Part shown: one piece after another, positions 23,505 through 31,354 of the stretch
Layout of the letters: every line of letters begins with the position of its first letter
How positions within the stretch are numbered: position 1 is the stretch's first letter
From: JBMOPD01 sp049323615
GTDB lineage: Bacteria > Bacillota > Desulfotomaculia > Desulfotomaculales > Desulfocucumaceae
DNA length: 31,392 bases
Assembly: GCA_049323615.1 (NCBI GenBank)
Contig: JBMOPD010000076.1
Location: 1-31,392, forward strand
Direction of reading: 5' to 3'
The notes under the pieces: generated by a model
Told to the model about the DNA's origin: nothing
Database searches by the model: none
Seen by the model: only the letters and a program-made list of their open reading frames with translations
Position numbers and translations under genes: made by a program

Positions 23505-24767
23505 CTAAAGTATTCTTCCCGCGGCTTTTTCCAGTAACTGGCAGTCATCCCACGGACCTACACTGGCCATGGCGAAGTTATCAGGATTGAGTCTTTCCCC
23601 GGCCAGACTTTTTATATCTTCAACAGTAACCTTTTCAATTCTCTGCACTATTTCCTCGGGAGACACCACCTTGCCCAGGTACAGCTGTGACTTCCCCAGC
23701 CTGCTCATCCTGGTGTTGACATTCTCAAGGCTCAACAGCAGGTTTCCCTTCAGCTGGTCCTTTGCCCTCCGCAGTTCCCGGTCGGATACCCCGTTATTCT
23801 TAATATCGTTAATCTCTCTGAATATCAGTTCCAGCGCGGGGCCCACGTTTTCCCTGGACAGCCCTGCATACACGCAGAAAAGTCCGGTGTCGTGGTAAGA
23901 GCTGTGATAGGAATATATTGAATATACCAGCCCGCGCTGCTCCCTTATCTCCTGGAAAAGCCGGGAACTCAAGCCGCCGCCCAGGACCGTGTTGACCAGC
24001 TGAAACACGTAAATCTGTTCATGGTCAAGGGGCAGTCCCGGTGCGCCGACACAAAGGTGCACCTGTTCAGTTTCCTTTTCCCGGCAGGTGATTTCCTTTT
24101 GGGGACTTGGCAGATCCATCACCCTGGGGGAGGGAGTGCCTCTCATCCCGCCGAAATAGGCGCTGATCTTCTCGGCGGCAAAGTCGTGATCTATATTGCC
24201 GGCCACCGCAATCACGATATTGTCGGGCACATAGTATTTCCCGAGATAATCCAGTATCGAGTCCCGGCCCATTCCCTTGATTACGTCGGCATGGCCGATA
24301 ATGGGGCGGCCCAGGGGATGCATCTGCCATATGGTATTGGCAAAAACATCATGCACCAGTTCATCGGGAGTATCTTCATACATTTTTATTTCTTCAAGAA
24401 TAACATTGCGTTCCCGGTCAATATCAGGAACCGCCAATTTTGAATTAAACAGCATGTCTGAAAGCACGTCCAGGGCCAGTTCAAAGTGTTCGTCCAGCAC
24501 CCTGGCGTAATAACAGGTGTATTCCTTGGTGGTGAAGGCGTTAAGCTGCCCCCCGACGGCATCAAGGGCCTCGGCGATCTGCTTGGCGGTCCTTTTCCCG
24601 GTACCCTTGAACATCATATGCTCGATGAAATGAGATATCCCGGCCACCTGGTCGCTCTCATCCCGGGACCCCACATTCACCCACACCCCCACCGCCAGTG
24701 ATCGCACGTGCGGTATATCCTCGGTCAGAAGGTCTATTCCATTACTCAGCACCACTTTTTTTATCAA
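23505..24767 (-). CDS. mlpA: M16 family zinc peptidase (MlpA/YmxG type)
   Basis: The 420-residue peptidase has the inverted zinc motif HFIEH (46-50) and the downstream ligand region ILEEIKMYEDTPDE; the C-terminal half has GGGLSSRLFQEIREQRGLVYSI, the R/Y pair typical of active M16 proteins. It is cytoplasmic. In Bacillus the gene lies between ylxY and ymxH and was reported to affect protease gene expression. The start is a TTG at 24767 eight bases after GAGGGGG. The 269-base gap before it holds a long GC-rich hairpin and TATAAT-like sequences but no clear promoter. Confidence 0.92.
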   Translation of the reverse strand: MIKKVVLSNGIDLLTEDIPHVRSLAVGVWVNVGSRDESDQVAGISHFIEHMMFKGTGKRTAKQIAEALDAVGGQLNAFTTKEYTCYYARVLDEHFELALDVLSDMLFNSKLAVPDIDRERNVILEEIKMYEDTPDELVHDVFANTIWQMHPLGRPIIGHADVIKGMGRDSILDYLGKYYVPDNIVIAVAGNIDHDFAAEKISAYFGGMRGTPSPRVMDLPSPQKEITCREKETEQVHLCVGAPGLPLDHEQIYVFQLVNTVLGGGLSSRLFQEIREQRGLVYSIYSYHSSYHDTGLFCVYAGLSRENVGPALELIFREINDIKNNGVSDRELRRAKDQLKGNLLLSLENVNTRMSRLGKSQLYLGKVVSPEEIVQRIEKVTVEDIKSLAGERLNPDNFAMASVGPWDDCQLLEKAAGRIL

Positions 24768-24804
24768 TAGAGATCCCCCTCAACCCTTCAATCTTCGGTC
24801 AGGT

Positions 24805-24843
24805 CCGGCCTGCCGGGGCGCCGGGCGCCGGCTTTCAGGCCGG
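24805..24843. other. GC-rich hairpin upstream of mlpA
   Basis: The perfect 8-bp stem CCGGCCTG/CAGGCCGG (24805-24812 and 24836-24843) encloses further GGCGCC palindromes. It lies 38 bases before the mlpA start on the transcript and would form in its leader. No T-run. Role unknown. The rest of the gap 24768-25036 shows only AT-rich sequence with a TATAAT-like hexamer on both strands. Confidence 0.4.
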
Positions 24844-25036
24844 TGTCTGTGAATTTTGCCATAATGCACGTTTAAAAAACGCTTCGCTATATATCTTGTA
24901 AATCCTTTTTTATGTATCGGTTAAATTAAAGGTGGCAGTAAGAAAAAATAAGAAAATCCATATTATAATGCACACAGTGGAAAGCTATAATACATTACCA
25001 TACTATGAGGCACCACTAATTGGACAGATTACGGGG

Positions 25037-25792
25037 TTAGATCCGTATTTTTAAACCCTGGACGCTGCTGTCGGCGGCTTCCATTCCTTCCAGCAGCTTT
25101 GACACGGTCACCAGCTGGTATCCTTCTTTTTTCAATCTTTGTATAATCTCCGGCAGGGCCTTAACGGTGGGCGCGGTAGGATGCATCAGCACGATGGCGC
25201 CATTATGGGCCCTGCCGGCTACCCGCTGGACAATAACATCCGGTGGGGGCAACTGCCAGTCTACAGTGTCAATGGACCACAGTATAGTGGTATATGACGC
25301 GTCATCAGCCGCCTCCAGCACAGATGGGCCCCTCTCGCCGTAAGGAGGGGCAAAAAGCCTGGGCCTGGCGCCGGTGGCCCGGTAAATAATGTCTTCGGCT
25401 TTCTGCATTTCTCTCAGGTTTTCGGACTTTGAAAGCCGGTCGGGATGGGGGTGGGAATAGCCGTGGCTGCCGATCTCGTGTCCCTCTCCGGCTATGCGGG
25501 AGGCCAGTTCCGGGTACTTTTTGACCCACGTCCCGCCCAGAAAAAAGGTGGCCTTAACATTTGACTGGCGCAAAATATCCAGCATTTGCGGGATGTATTC
25601 CTCTCCCCAGAAAACGTTCACCGTGAGGGCGATTTCCCTGTGGCGGGGGCTTCCCTGGTATATCGGCTGGTTGTAGAACACCGGCTCAGCACTCCTGTAC
25701 AGCAGCATCCCGCCGGTAAACAAAACTGCCGCCGTCATAGCCAGGAATAGCGTCCGGGCAATACTGCGCCTGTCAAAAAAATAAAACCGCAA
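25037..25792 (-). CDS. ylxY: YlxY-like polysaccharide deacetylase-fold protein, catalytic Asp missing
   Basis: Numbered from the longest in-frame start (TTG at 25822, 261 residues), this NodB-fold protein has a basic N-terminus and one hydrophobic segment near 23-42, so it is membrane-anchored or secreted. The usual TFDDG motif reads TVNVFWG (67-73), so both aspartates are lost; the second motif SHGYSHPHP keeps the histidines. FAPPYGERG and the LMHPT ending are normal. Bacillus YlxY has the same neighbourhood and, as I recall, a similar change. I prefer the TTG at 25792 (251 residues) because AAAGGGG lies eight bases upstream; a GTG at 25801 is also possible. Deacetylase activity is doubtful. 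Confidence 0.85.
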   Translation of the reverse strand: MRFYFFDRRSIARTLFLAMTAAVLFTGGMLLYRSAEPVFYNQPIYQGSPRHREIALTVNVFWGEEYIPQMLDILRQSNVKATFFLGGTWVKKYPELASRIAGEGHEIGSHGYSHPHPDRLSKSENLREMQKAEDIIYRATGARPRLFAPPYGERGPSVLEAADDASYTTILWSIDTVDWQLPPPDVIVQRVAGRAHNGAIVLMHPTAPTVKALPEIIQRLKKEGYQLVTVSKLLEGMEAADSSVQGLKIRI

Positions 25793-25877
25793 GTTGCACA
25801 CCCCTTTGGTATTTCCATCCAAATCTTTTTCTAAGAAATACCTATGCGCAAAATGCGGCCATTAGCACAAAAGAACG

Positions 25878-25925
25878 GGAATTAGGAATTGGGAATGCGG
25901 AGCGTATTGTAATACGTGAGCATTC
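25878..25925. repeat. Dispersed repeat with imperfect long hairpin between aroB and ylxY
   Basis: The word GGAATTAGGAATTGGG (25878-25893), identical to 18824-18839, runs into an inverted repeat: GAATGC (25893-25898) with GCATTC (25920-25925), enclosing CGTATT/AATACG around a two-base loop. It lies after aroB and has no T-run on either side. It looks like a small dispersed intergenic element rather than a terminator. Confidence 0.5.
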
Positions 25926-25960
25926 GGACCGGTGGGACTGACAAAGCTAGGCGAAGTTTA

Positions 25961-27040
25961 TCACAGCCCGTACAAGACTATTTCCTCCTGTACGTCCCTT
26001 AATATCTCGACCTTCCCGATTGCCACCGGCAAAACGAAGGTAAGCCTGGAGGAAATAACCTTTTTATCCCTGTGCATGGCCCGGATCAGTTCCTTCCTGT
26101 CCAGGTCGGCAGGGACGTCCACCGGCAAACCGGCCCGCACCAGCAGTGATACCACCCGGTCTTTTTCCTGCCGGCCGATAAGGCCCATCCGGAAAGCCAT
26201 CCTGGCTGCGGCGGACATCCCGATGGCCACAGCCTCCCCGTGGTGGTAGATTTTGTAGTTCGTCAGCGATTCCACGGCATGGCCCACGGTATGGCCAAAA
26301 TTCAGTATCGCCCGGATGCCCCGGTCGGTTTCGTCCTCCCGGACCACAGCCGCCTTGATACGGCAGGACACAGTGACGATTTCCTGCATTACCCCGGGTT
26401 CAAGGTTCAGGGCCTTTTCCAGGTTTTGTTCCAGCCAGCCGAAAAATTCCCCATCGGCAATTACCCCGTATTTGATTACCTCGGCCAAGCCGGCCCTTAT
26501 TTCCCTTGCAGGCAGGGTTTCAAGGGCGGCCAGATCGGCAATCACCGCAGTGGGCTGGTAAAAAGCCCCGATTATATTTTTACCCCGCGGGTGGTTGACG
26601 GCCACCTTTCCCCCTACGCTGCTGTCCACCTGGGCCAGCAGGGTGGTGGGAATCTGGACAAAAGGCACCCCCCGCAGGTAAGTGGCGGCCACAAAACCCG
26701 CCAGGTCGCCCACCACTCCCCCGCCCAGGGCCAGGATGGGGGTCTGCCGGTCCAGTTCATAGCCGTAGGCCAGGTCGTACATCCTCTCGGCCGTGGATAG
26801 CGCCTTGTACTCCTCACCGTCTGGCATTTCGGCCATTACTGGGAAAATCCCGGCCTTCTCCAGCCCGGCCCGGATAATTTCCCCGTAGAGACTCCTTACG
26901 GTGGGGTTGGTGACCACCATTGCCTTTTGTCCCCCGAAAACCCCCTTGACAATTTCCCCCACCGAACCAAGCAGGCTGTACCCGATATGTATGGGATAGC
27001 TCCTTGAACCCAGGTCAACCGTCAACTTGCCCGCATTCAT
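25961..27040 (-). CDS. aroB: 3-dehydroquinate synthase
   Basis: The 359-residue enzyme closes DAHP to 3-dehydroquinate using NAD+ and a divalent metal. LALGGGVVGDLAGF (103-116) is the NAD-binding motif; metal ligands lie in NFGHTVGHAVE and HHGEAVAIGM. Length is normal. The ATG at 27040 overlaps the aroK stop as ATGA and has AAAGGA nearby, so it is coupled to aroK. It is last of the aro genes. Confidence 0.95.
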   Translation of the reverse strand: MNAGKLTVDLGSRSYPIHIGYSLLGSVGEIVKGVFGGQKAMVVTNPTVRSLYGEIIRAGLEKAGIFPVMAEMPDGEEYKALSTAERMYDLAYGYELDRQTPILALGGGVVGDLAGFVAATYLRGVPFVQIPTTLLAQVDSSVGGKVAVNHPRGKNIIGAFYQPTAVIADLAALETLPAREIRAGLAEVIKYGVIADGEFFGWLEQNLEKALNLEPGVMQEIVTVSCRIKAAVVREDETDRGIRAILNFGHTVGHAVESLTNYKIYHHGEAVAIGMSAAARMAFRMGLIGRQEKDRVVSLLVRAGLPVDVPADLDRKELIRAMHRDKKVISSRLTFVLPVAIGKVEILRDVQEEIVLYGL

Positions 27041-27558
27041 ATATATTTCCTTTCCCTGAGCAGCTTAATGATCTTGTCGGCCATCTCTTCCCGGCTCTCC
27101 TCCTCCGAAATCACCTCAAAGTCCGCCGACTTCCGGTATGCCTCTTCCCTCTCAGCCATCAGTTCCCTTATCCGCTCAGCCAGGTCGCCGGCCCCGGCCA
27201 GCAGGGGCCGTTTCTGGCCCGACTTGACCCGTTTATACACCACTTCCGGAGACGACCTGATCAGCACCACAACGCCGTTTTTCTTCAGCGCCGCCACGTT
27301 CTCCGGATCAAGCACCGCACCGCCCCCGGTGGCAATAACATAGCCCTCCCCGGCGGACAGCTTTTTTATCACCAGGGACTCTTCGGAGCGGAAACGTATT
27401 ATACCGTAGCGGTTGATCATATGGGAAACGGTTTTTCCGGTAACCCTCTCAATTTCCTCGTCGGTATCGACAAATTGAAGCCCCAGTCGGTGGGCCAGGA
27501 TGCGGCCCACGGTGGTTTTCCCCGTTCCCATGAAGCCCGTTAAAACAATATTCTTCAT
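27037..27558 (-). CDS. aroK: Shikimate kinase
   Basis: The ATG at 27558 gives 173 residues, the normal length, and has GGGGAAGG eight bases upstream; the longer in-frame start at 27657 adds 33 residues with no site and covers a repeat-like spacer. The P-loop GFMGTGKTT is at 8-16, followed by the shikimate-binding DTDEEIE and the IIRFRSEES and ATGGGAVL segments. It phosphorylates shikimate at the 3-hydroxyl. The 99-base gap to aroC holds a GAATTC-word repeat. Confidence 0.94.
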   Translation of the reverse strand: MKNIVLTGFMGTGKTTVGRILAHRLGLQFVDTDEEIERVTGKTVSHMINRYGIIRFRSEESLVIKKLSAGEGYVIATGGGAVLDPENVAALKKNGVVVLIRSSPEVVYKRVKSGQKRPLLAGAGDLAERIRELMAEREEAYRKSADFEVISEEESREEMADKIIKLLRERKYI

Positions 27559-27620
27559 CCCAATACCTTCCCCGGGAAAGCAGAATTCAAACCCATAAGC
27601 CCTTACAGGTGAAACCATTC

Positions 27621-27637
27621 CGGATTCTGAATTCTGA
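27621..27637. repeat. Short GATTCTGAATTCTGA word in the aroC-aroK spacer
   Basis: CGGATTCTGAATTCTGA is an imperfect tandem of a seven-base word. It resembles the GAATT-word repeats at 18824 and 25878 and lies in the only sizeable gap of the aro run. Low information content, so weak on its own. Confidence 0.25.
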
Positions 27638-27657
27638 CAACAAATGCCGGCATACAT

Positions 27658-28818
27658 CTAAAAACTTTTTACCCGGTCGAGGTAGGCACGCCACCTTTCT
27701 TTTATTTCTTCCATACTGTCCCCGCCAAACTTCTCCAGGCAGGCCCCGGCGATTTCCCACGCCACCACCGCCTCGCCAACCACCCGGGCGGCCGGAACCG
27801 CACATACATCGGACCTCTCCACCGAGGCCTCAAAGGGCTCCCTGGTAACTATATCCACGCTCTTCAACGGCTTGTAAAGGGTGGGGATGGGCTTCATGGC
27901 AGCCCTCACCACCACCGGGCCGCCGTTGGTCATGCCGCCCTCGATGCCTCCGGCCCGGTTGGTCTTGCGGTAAAATCCCGGCCCCTCTTCATAATATATT
28001 TCGTCGTGAACACGGGACCCCGGCATTTGCGCGGCGGCAAAGCCGAGGCCCACCTCAACCCCCTTGATGGCCTGTATGCTCATGACGGCGCCGGCCAGCC
28101 TCCCGTCAAGTTTCATATCCCACGACGTATAGCTTCCGATGCCCGGCGGAAGGCCGTACACCCTTATCTCAAAGACCCCGCCCAGGGAATCCCCGTCCTC
28201 CCTGGCCCTGTCAATTTCAGCCCGCATGGCCTTCTCGGCCCCCGGGTCAGCACAGCCCAGCGATGATTGAGAGATCAGGCCGGCCAGTTCGGCGGGCGGC
28301 CGGTCCGGAAATCCGGCCGCCACCGGTCCTATTCTTATCACCGCGCCCAGCACGGTTACCCCCAGTTCCTCCAGCAGCCTCCGGGCCAGCGAGCCGGCCG
28401 CCACCCTGGCGGCGGTCTCCCTGGCGCTGGCCCTCTCCAGCACATTCCTGATGTCCCTGTGGCCGTACTTTATGGCTCCCGACAGGTCGGCGTGGCCGGG
28501 CCGGGGGCGGGTCACCACCCTGCTCCCGGTCAGGGCCCCGGGACCGGGGTCCATTATTTCGGACCAGTTGGCCCAGTCCCTGTTTTCAATCTGCATGGCC
28601 ACCGGGCTGCCCAGGGTAAGTCCTCCCCTTACGCCGGACAGAAACCGCACCCGGTCGGCCTCTATTTTCATCCTGTCCCCCCGCCCGTAGCCCTCCTGGC
28701 GCCTTTTCAGCTGCCGGTTTATGTATTCTTCGGCAACCGGTATCCCGGCGGGCAGGTTTTCCACCACAGTAATCAGGGCCGGTCCGTGGGACTCCCCGGC
28801 AGTGACAAATCTAATCAT
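27658..28818 (-). CDS. aroC: Chorismate synthase
   Basis: The 386-residue enzyme (from the ATG at 28818) converts EPSP to chorismate using reduced flavin. The signatures TAGESHGPAL at the N-terminus, YGRGDRMKIE near 45, KYGHRDIRNVLERASARET and GGIEGGMTNG are all present. The in-frame GTG at 28827 lies inside the Shine-Dalgarno AGAGGTGG, so the ATG five bases beyond that site is the better start. It follows aroE by 45 bases. Confidence 0.95.
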   Translation of the reverse strand: MIRFVTAGESHGPALITVVENLPAGIPVAEEYINRQLKRRQEGYGRGDRMKIEADRVRFLSGVRGGLTLGSPVAMQIENRDWANWSEIMDPGPGALTGSRVVTRPRPGHADLSGAIKYGHRDIRNVLERASARETAARVAAGSLARRLLEELGVTVLGAVIRIGPVAAGFPDRPPAELAGLISQSSLGCADPGAEKAMRAEIDRAREDGDSLGGVFEIRVYGLPPGIGSYTSWDMKLDGRLAGAVMSIQAIKGVEVGLGFAAAQMPGSRVHDEIYYEEGPGFYRKTNRAGGIEGGMTNGGPVVVRAAMKPIPTLYKPLKSVDIVTREPFEASVERSDVCAVPAARVVGEAVVAWEIAGACLEKFGGDSMEEIKERWRAYLDRVKSF

Positions 28819-28863
28819 CGGGACCACCTCTCAAGAAGGAATACAGGAGACAGTGTACAGCTC

Positions 28864-29757
28864 TCATGATCGTAAGCTAATCTTTAAAGCATTGCGCATA
28901 ATGTCAACCGGCGGTTTTTGCCCGGTCCACAGCTCAAAGGCGATGGCCCCCTGGTGAAGGAGCATGCCCATGCCGTTGAACACCCTGGCCCCGGCGGCCT
29001 CGCCCAGTTTCATGAAACCGGTGCAGGCGGGATTGTAGACCAGGTCTACCAGGACATGGCCGCTATTCAGCATCTCGAAGGGAAAAGGCGGGACTTCGCC
29101 CTCCCGGGGGTGCATTCCCAAAGGCGTGGTCTGCACCACCAGCCTCACCCGGCTTAAAACCCCGGCCCATTCATGGTACTCCCCGCTGCCCCGGCCGGGT
29201 ATTCCCGGCCAGGCTAAAACCGAGGAAGCACACCCGGTCTGGTTCCTGATCAAGTCGCCCAGTTCACCGGCCCGGCCGGCGGTCCTATTGGCAATGACAA
29301 CCTCCGGGCACCCGTTCAGCGCCAGGGCCACGGCCACCGCCCTGGCCGCTCCCCCGGCGCCCAAAATTAAAGCCGGCGCTTTCGCCGGCTGCATGCCGGC
29401 CTCTTCCTCCAGTGCCCTGACAAAGCCCTCCCCGTCGGTATTGTGGCCGGTAAGCAAACCGCCGGAATTGACCACCGTATTTACCGCCCCCGACAGGCGG
29501 GCAGCCGGGGACAGCCGGTCCATAAACTCCACCACCGCCTGCTTGTGGGGTACAGTGACATTCACCCCGGCCAGGTTCAGCGCCCTTACCGCGGCCACCG
29601 CCGCAGACAGGTCCGCCGGCTTGACCGCAAAGGGCACATAGACCCAGTTCATGCCCAGGCAGTCAAAGGCAGCATTGTGCATGGCAGGGGAAAACGAGTG
29701 TTCCACCGGATACCCGAAAATCCCGCATATCCTCGTTTTTCCGTCTATTCCTCCCAT
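28864..29757 (-). CDS. aroE: Shikimate dehydrogenase
   Basis: The 297-residue enzyme reduces 3-dehydroshikimate with NADPH. Substrate-binding Ser21 and Ser23 lie in EHSFSP, the catalytic Lys72 in VTVPHK and Asp108 in NTDGEG; GAGGAARA (133-140) is the nucleotide-binding loop, followed by NRTAGRA, the NADPH-specific arginine. GGGGGGA precedes the ATG at 29757 by nine bases. It begins directly at the yqeG stop, so the two are tightly linked. Confidence 0.95.
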   Translation of the reverse strand: MGGIDGKTRICGIFGYPVEHSFSPAMHNAAFDCLGMNWVYVPFAVKPADLSAAVAAVRALNLAGVNVTVPHKQAVVEFMDRLSPAARLSGAVNTVVNSGGLLTGHNTDGEGFVRALEEEAGMQPAKAPALILGAGGAARAVAVALALNGCPEVVIANRTAGRAGELGDLIRNQTGCASSVLAWPGIPGRGSGEYHEWAGVLSRVRLVVQTTPLGMHPREGEVPPFPFEMLNSGHVLVDLVYNPACTGFMKLGEAAGARVFNGMGMLLHQGAIAFELWTGQKPPVDIMRNALKISLRS

Positions 29758-30357
29758 TCAGGACCGTCCCCCCAAGGGTATTTTTTGCCTGATCCTGTTC
29801 AGAACCAGCCTCTCCAGCCTCCGGTTGAACATCTCGGTGGCCCAGTATTCTTTTCCCGGCATGGGCACCACCAGGATGGTGTAAAGGCCCAGCCTGTTTC
29901 CACCCAGTATATCGGTGAAAATCTGGTCACCCACCACCGCCGTTTCCCCCACGGTGGCCCCCAGCATTTTCATGGCCTTCCGGAAAGGGTGTTTGAAGGG
30001 CTTGACCGCCCTGCACACCGAAGGAATATCTTCCATCCCGTCCACCCTGCGGATCCTGTCCGGGCCGTTGTTTGACACCACACAAACCTTGATTCCCTTT
30101 TCCCGCAATCTTTTAATCCAGCCGGCCACCTCCGGGGGCAGGTCGTTTTTATCCCTGGGCACCACCGTATTGTCAAGGTCGAAGAGCACGCAGCGGATTC
30201 CCCTGGCGTGAAGGTCGTCAGGATCGATGTGAGTCACCGAAGGCACATACATTTTAGGGTATAAAAGCTTCTGCCACCTCGCAGTTCGAGGTTCGAGGAG
30301 CGAGGTTCGAGGTGCTGCTGTAGAGCTTGTTTCAAGGGATTTATCCTGCATAACCAC
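29758..30357 (-). CDS. yqeG: YqeG family HAD IIIA-type phosphatase with an extended N-terminus
   Basis: The 199-residue protein has HAD motif I FDLDNTV with Asp60 and Asp62, motif II VVSNN, the lysine in AVKPFKHPF and motif III VVGDQIFTDILGGNRLG, typical of YqeG. Family proteins usually start near residue 29 here (KLLYPKMYVPS), but no start codon exists at that point. The extra N-terminus includes a stretch encoded by a tandem TCGAGGT repeat at 30274-30315 (residues about 14-28). The start GTG at 30357 or the ATG two codons later has only a weak site. It lies 13 bases after cbiJ, directly upstream of aroE. Substrate unknown. Confidence 0.88.
   Translation of the reverse strand: MVMQDKSLETSSTAAPRTSLLEPRTARWQKLLYPKMYVPSVTHIDPDDLHARGIRCVLFDLDNTVVPRDKNDLPPEVAGWIKRLREKGIKVCVVSNNGPDRIRRVDGMEDIPSVCRAVKPFKHPFRKAMKMLGATVGETAVVGDQIFTDILGGNRLGLYTILVVPMPGKEYWATEMFNRRLERLVLNRIRQKIPLGGRS
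30274..30315. repeat. TCGAGGT-word repeat inside the yqeG N-terminal region
   Basis: Near-tandem copies of CGAGGTT (30288-30313) are bounded by a 7-bp inverted repeat CACCTCG (30275-30281) and CGAGGTG (30308-30314). The element is read in frame by yqeG and encodes residues not shared with the family. This suggests a short repeat that inserted into, or near, the original gene start. Confidence 0.55.
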
Positions 30358-30370
30358 ACATCCCGGTGCT

Positions 30371-31150
30371 TTACTGCTCCTTAGCTATATTATTCTTTTT
30401 TACCGCTTCCAGCAACAGGCCGATATCGTTCAGGCATTCCGGGCCGGCCAGTTTTTCCCGCTGGATTAAAACCACCGGGACCTTCAGCTCCAGGGCCGCC
30501 CTTACCTTATTATAAGTACCCCCGGACTGCCCGCCGTCCCTGGTGACAACAACCCCGGCCCGGTAAGCCTGGAACACGGCCTTGTTCAATTTTACTGAAA
30601 AAGGCCCCTGCATGGCAACTATGTCCCGGGGAGACATGCCCAGGTCCTGGCATTTTTTAATCACCCTGTGGTCGGGTAAAACCCTGACCACAATCCTCCT
30701 CCCCCGCAGCCCCCGAAATTGCAAAAAAACCTCCAGGTTGTAGCTGCCCGTGGTCAGGAAAACGGTATCGCCGAATGCCGATGCCGCCTCCGCCGCCGCT
30801 TCCCAGGAATATACCCGGCGAATAAGGGGGTCGGCGGGCAAATCGGTCTCCCCCCGGCCGAACCTGATGTAGGGGATTTTGAGAGACAGGCAGGTCTCCC
30901 GCGCCATGGCGGAAAGAGGACTGGCAAAGGGATGGGTGGCGTCAACCACCTGTTTTACCCCCCAGGCGCCGATCAGGGCAGACAGCTCACCGGCGTCCGC
31001 CGGGGCAGGCACTACGTGATCGGCGCCGCTGGTCCCGGCCAGGCGCCCGCCGTAATCGGTGCGCACCACGGCCACAACCCCGTACCCCTGGCCTTTAAGA
31101 CTGCCAATCAGGTCGCGGGATTCCCCGATGCCGTATAAAACCATGATCAA
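30371..31150 (-). CDS. cbiJ: Cobalt-precorrin-6A reductase
   Basis: The 259-residue protein matches the CobK/CbiJ family: VLYGIGESRDL at the N-terminus, VVDATHPFA (68-76) and the late VVTRDGGQSGG motif. It reduces the corrin precursor at the precorrin-6A step of cobalamin synthesis. No other cobalamin gene is visible here and no B12 riboswitch core was found in its leader. The start is a TTG at 31150 with GGTGA six bases upstream; an ATG two codons later lacks a site. It is first in the run before yqeG and aroE. Confidence 0.9.
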   Translation of the reverse strand: MIMVLYGIGESRDLIGSLKGQGYGVVAVVRTDYGGRLAGTSGADHVVPAPADAGELSALIGAWGVKQVVDATHPFASPLSAMARETCLSLKIPYIRFGRGETDLPADPLIRRVYSWEAAAEAASAFGDTVFLTTGSYNLEVFLQFRGLRGRRIVVRVLPDHRVIKKCQDLGMSPRDIVAMQGPFSVKLNKAVFQAYRAGVVVTRDGGQSGGTYNKVRAALELKVPVVLIQREKLAGPECLNDIGLLLEAVKKNNIAKEQ

Positions 31151-31274
31151 CTGTATTCACCACTTCTTCCCCGTATGCCATATACATTCTCTCCCCCGCC
31201 AACAAACTCCTTCCCCCGGGGACAAGCACCAAAACAGGCGCTTCTCCATAAAATTATTGAAGTATCTAGGAGAG

Positions 31275-31311
31275 GGTTGCAAAACGGCTGTTTTTTTTGC
31301 CGATTGCAAAC
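31275..31311. other. Leader hairpin upstream of cbiJ
   Basis: Inverted repeats TTGCAA (31277-31282)/TTGCAA (31304-31309) and CGGC (31285-31288)/GCCG (31299-31302) form a two-part stem with a loop carrying eight As on the minus strand. It lies just after the promoter, at the start of the transcript. It may protect the 5' end or be part of a regulator; it has no T-run for termination on the minus strand. Confidence 0.45.
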
Positions 31312-31326
31312 CAAAATTTTTTAAAA

Positions 31327-31354
31327 TTAATAGTAATGGGCATTTGTTTGTCAA
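31327..31354 (-). promoter_or_regulatory. Sigma-A-type promoter for the cbiJ-yqeG-aro run
   Basis: On the minus strand a perfect -35 TTGACA (31349-31354), a 16-base spacer and TATTAA (31327-31332) lie about 180 bases upstream of cbiJ. The rest of 31151-31392 has no convincing gene. Confidence 0.6.

Noticed and set aside
24768..24862. A 24-codon frame (ATG about 24862) before mlpA
   Set aside because: It has no ribosome site and runs through the GC-rich hairpin; its composition follows the hairpin repeats.
25878..25925. Rho-independent terminator after aroB
   Set aside because: The hairpin has no T-run on the minus strand and shares a word with another intergenic repeat, so a dispersed repeat is the better reading.
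31261..31311. End of an insertion sequence
   Set aside because: The inverted repeat looked end-like, but no transposase fragment or second end is present in the window.
31151..31330. Cobalamin riboswitch upstream of cbiJ
   Set aside because: None of the conserved core segments of the B12 box could be found on the minus strand.
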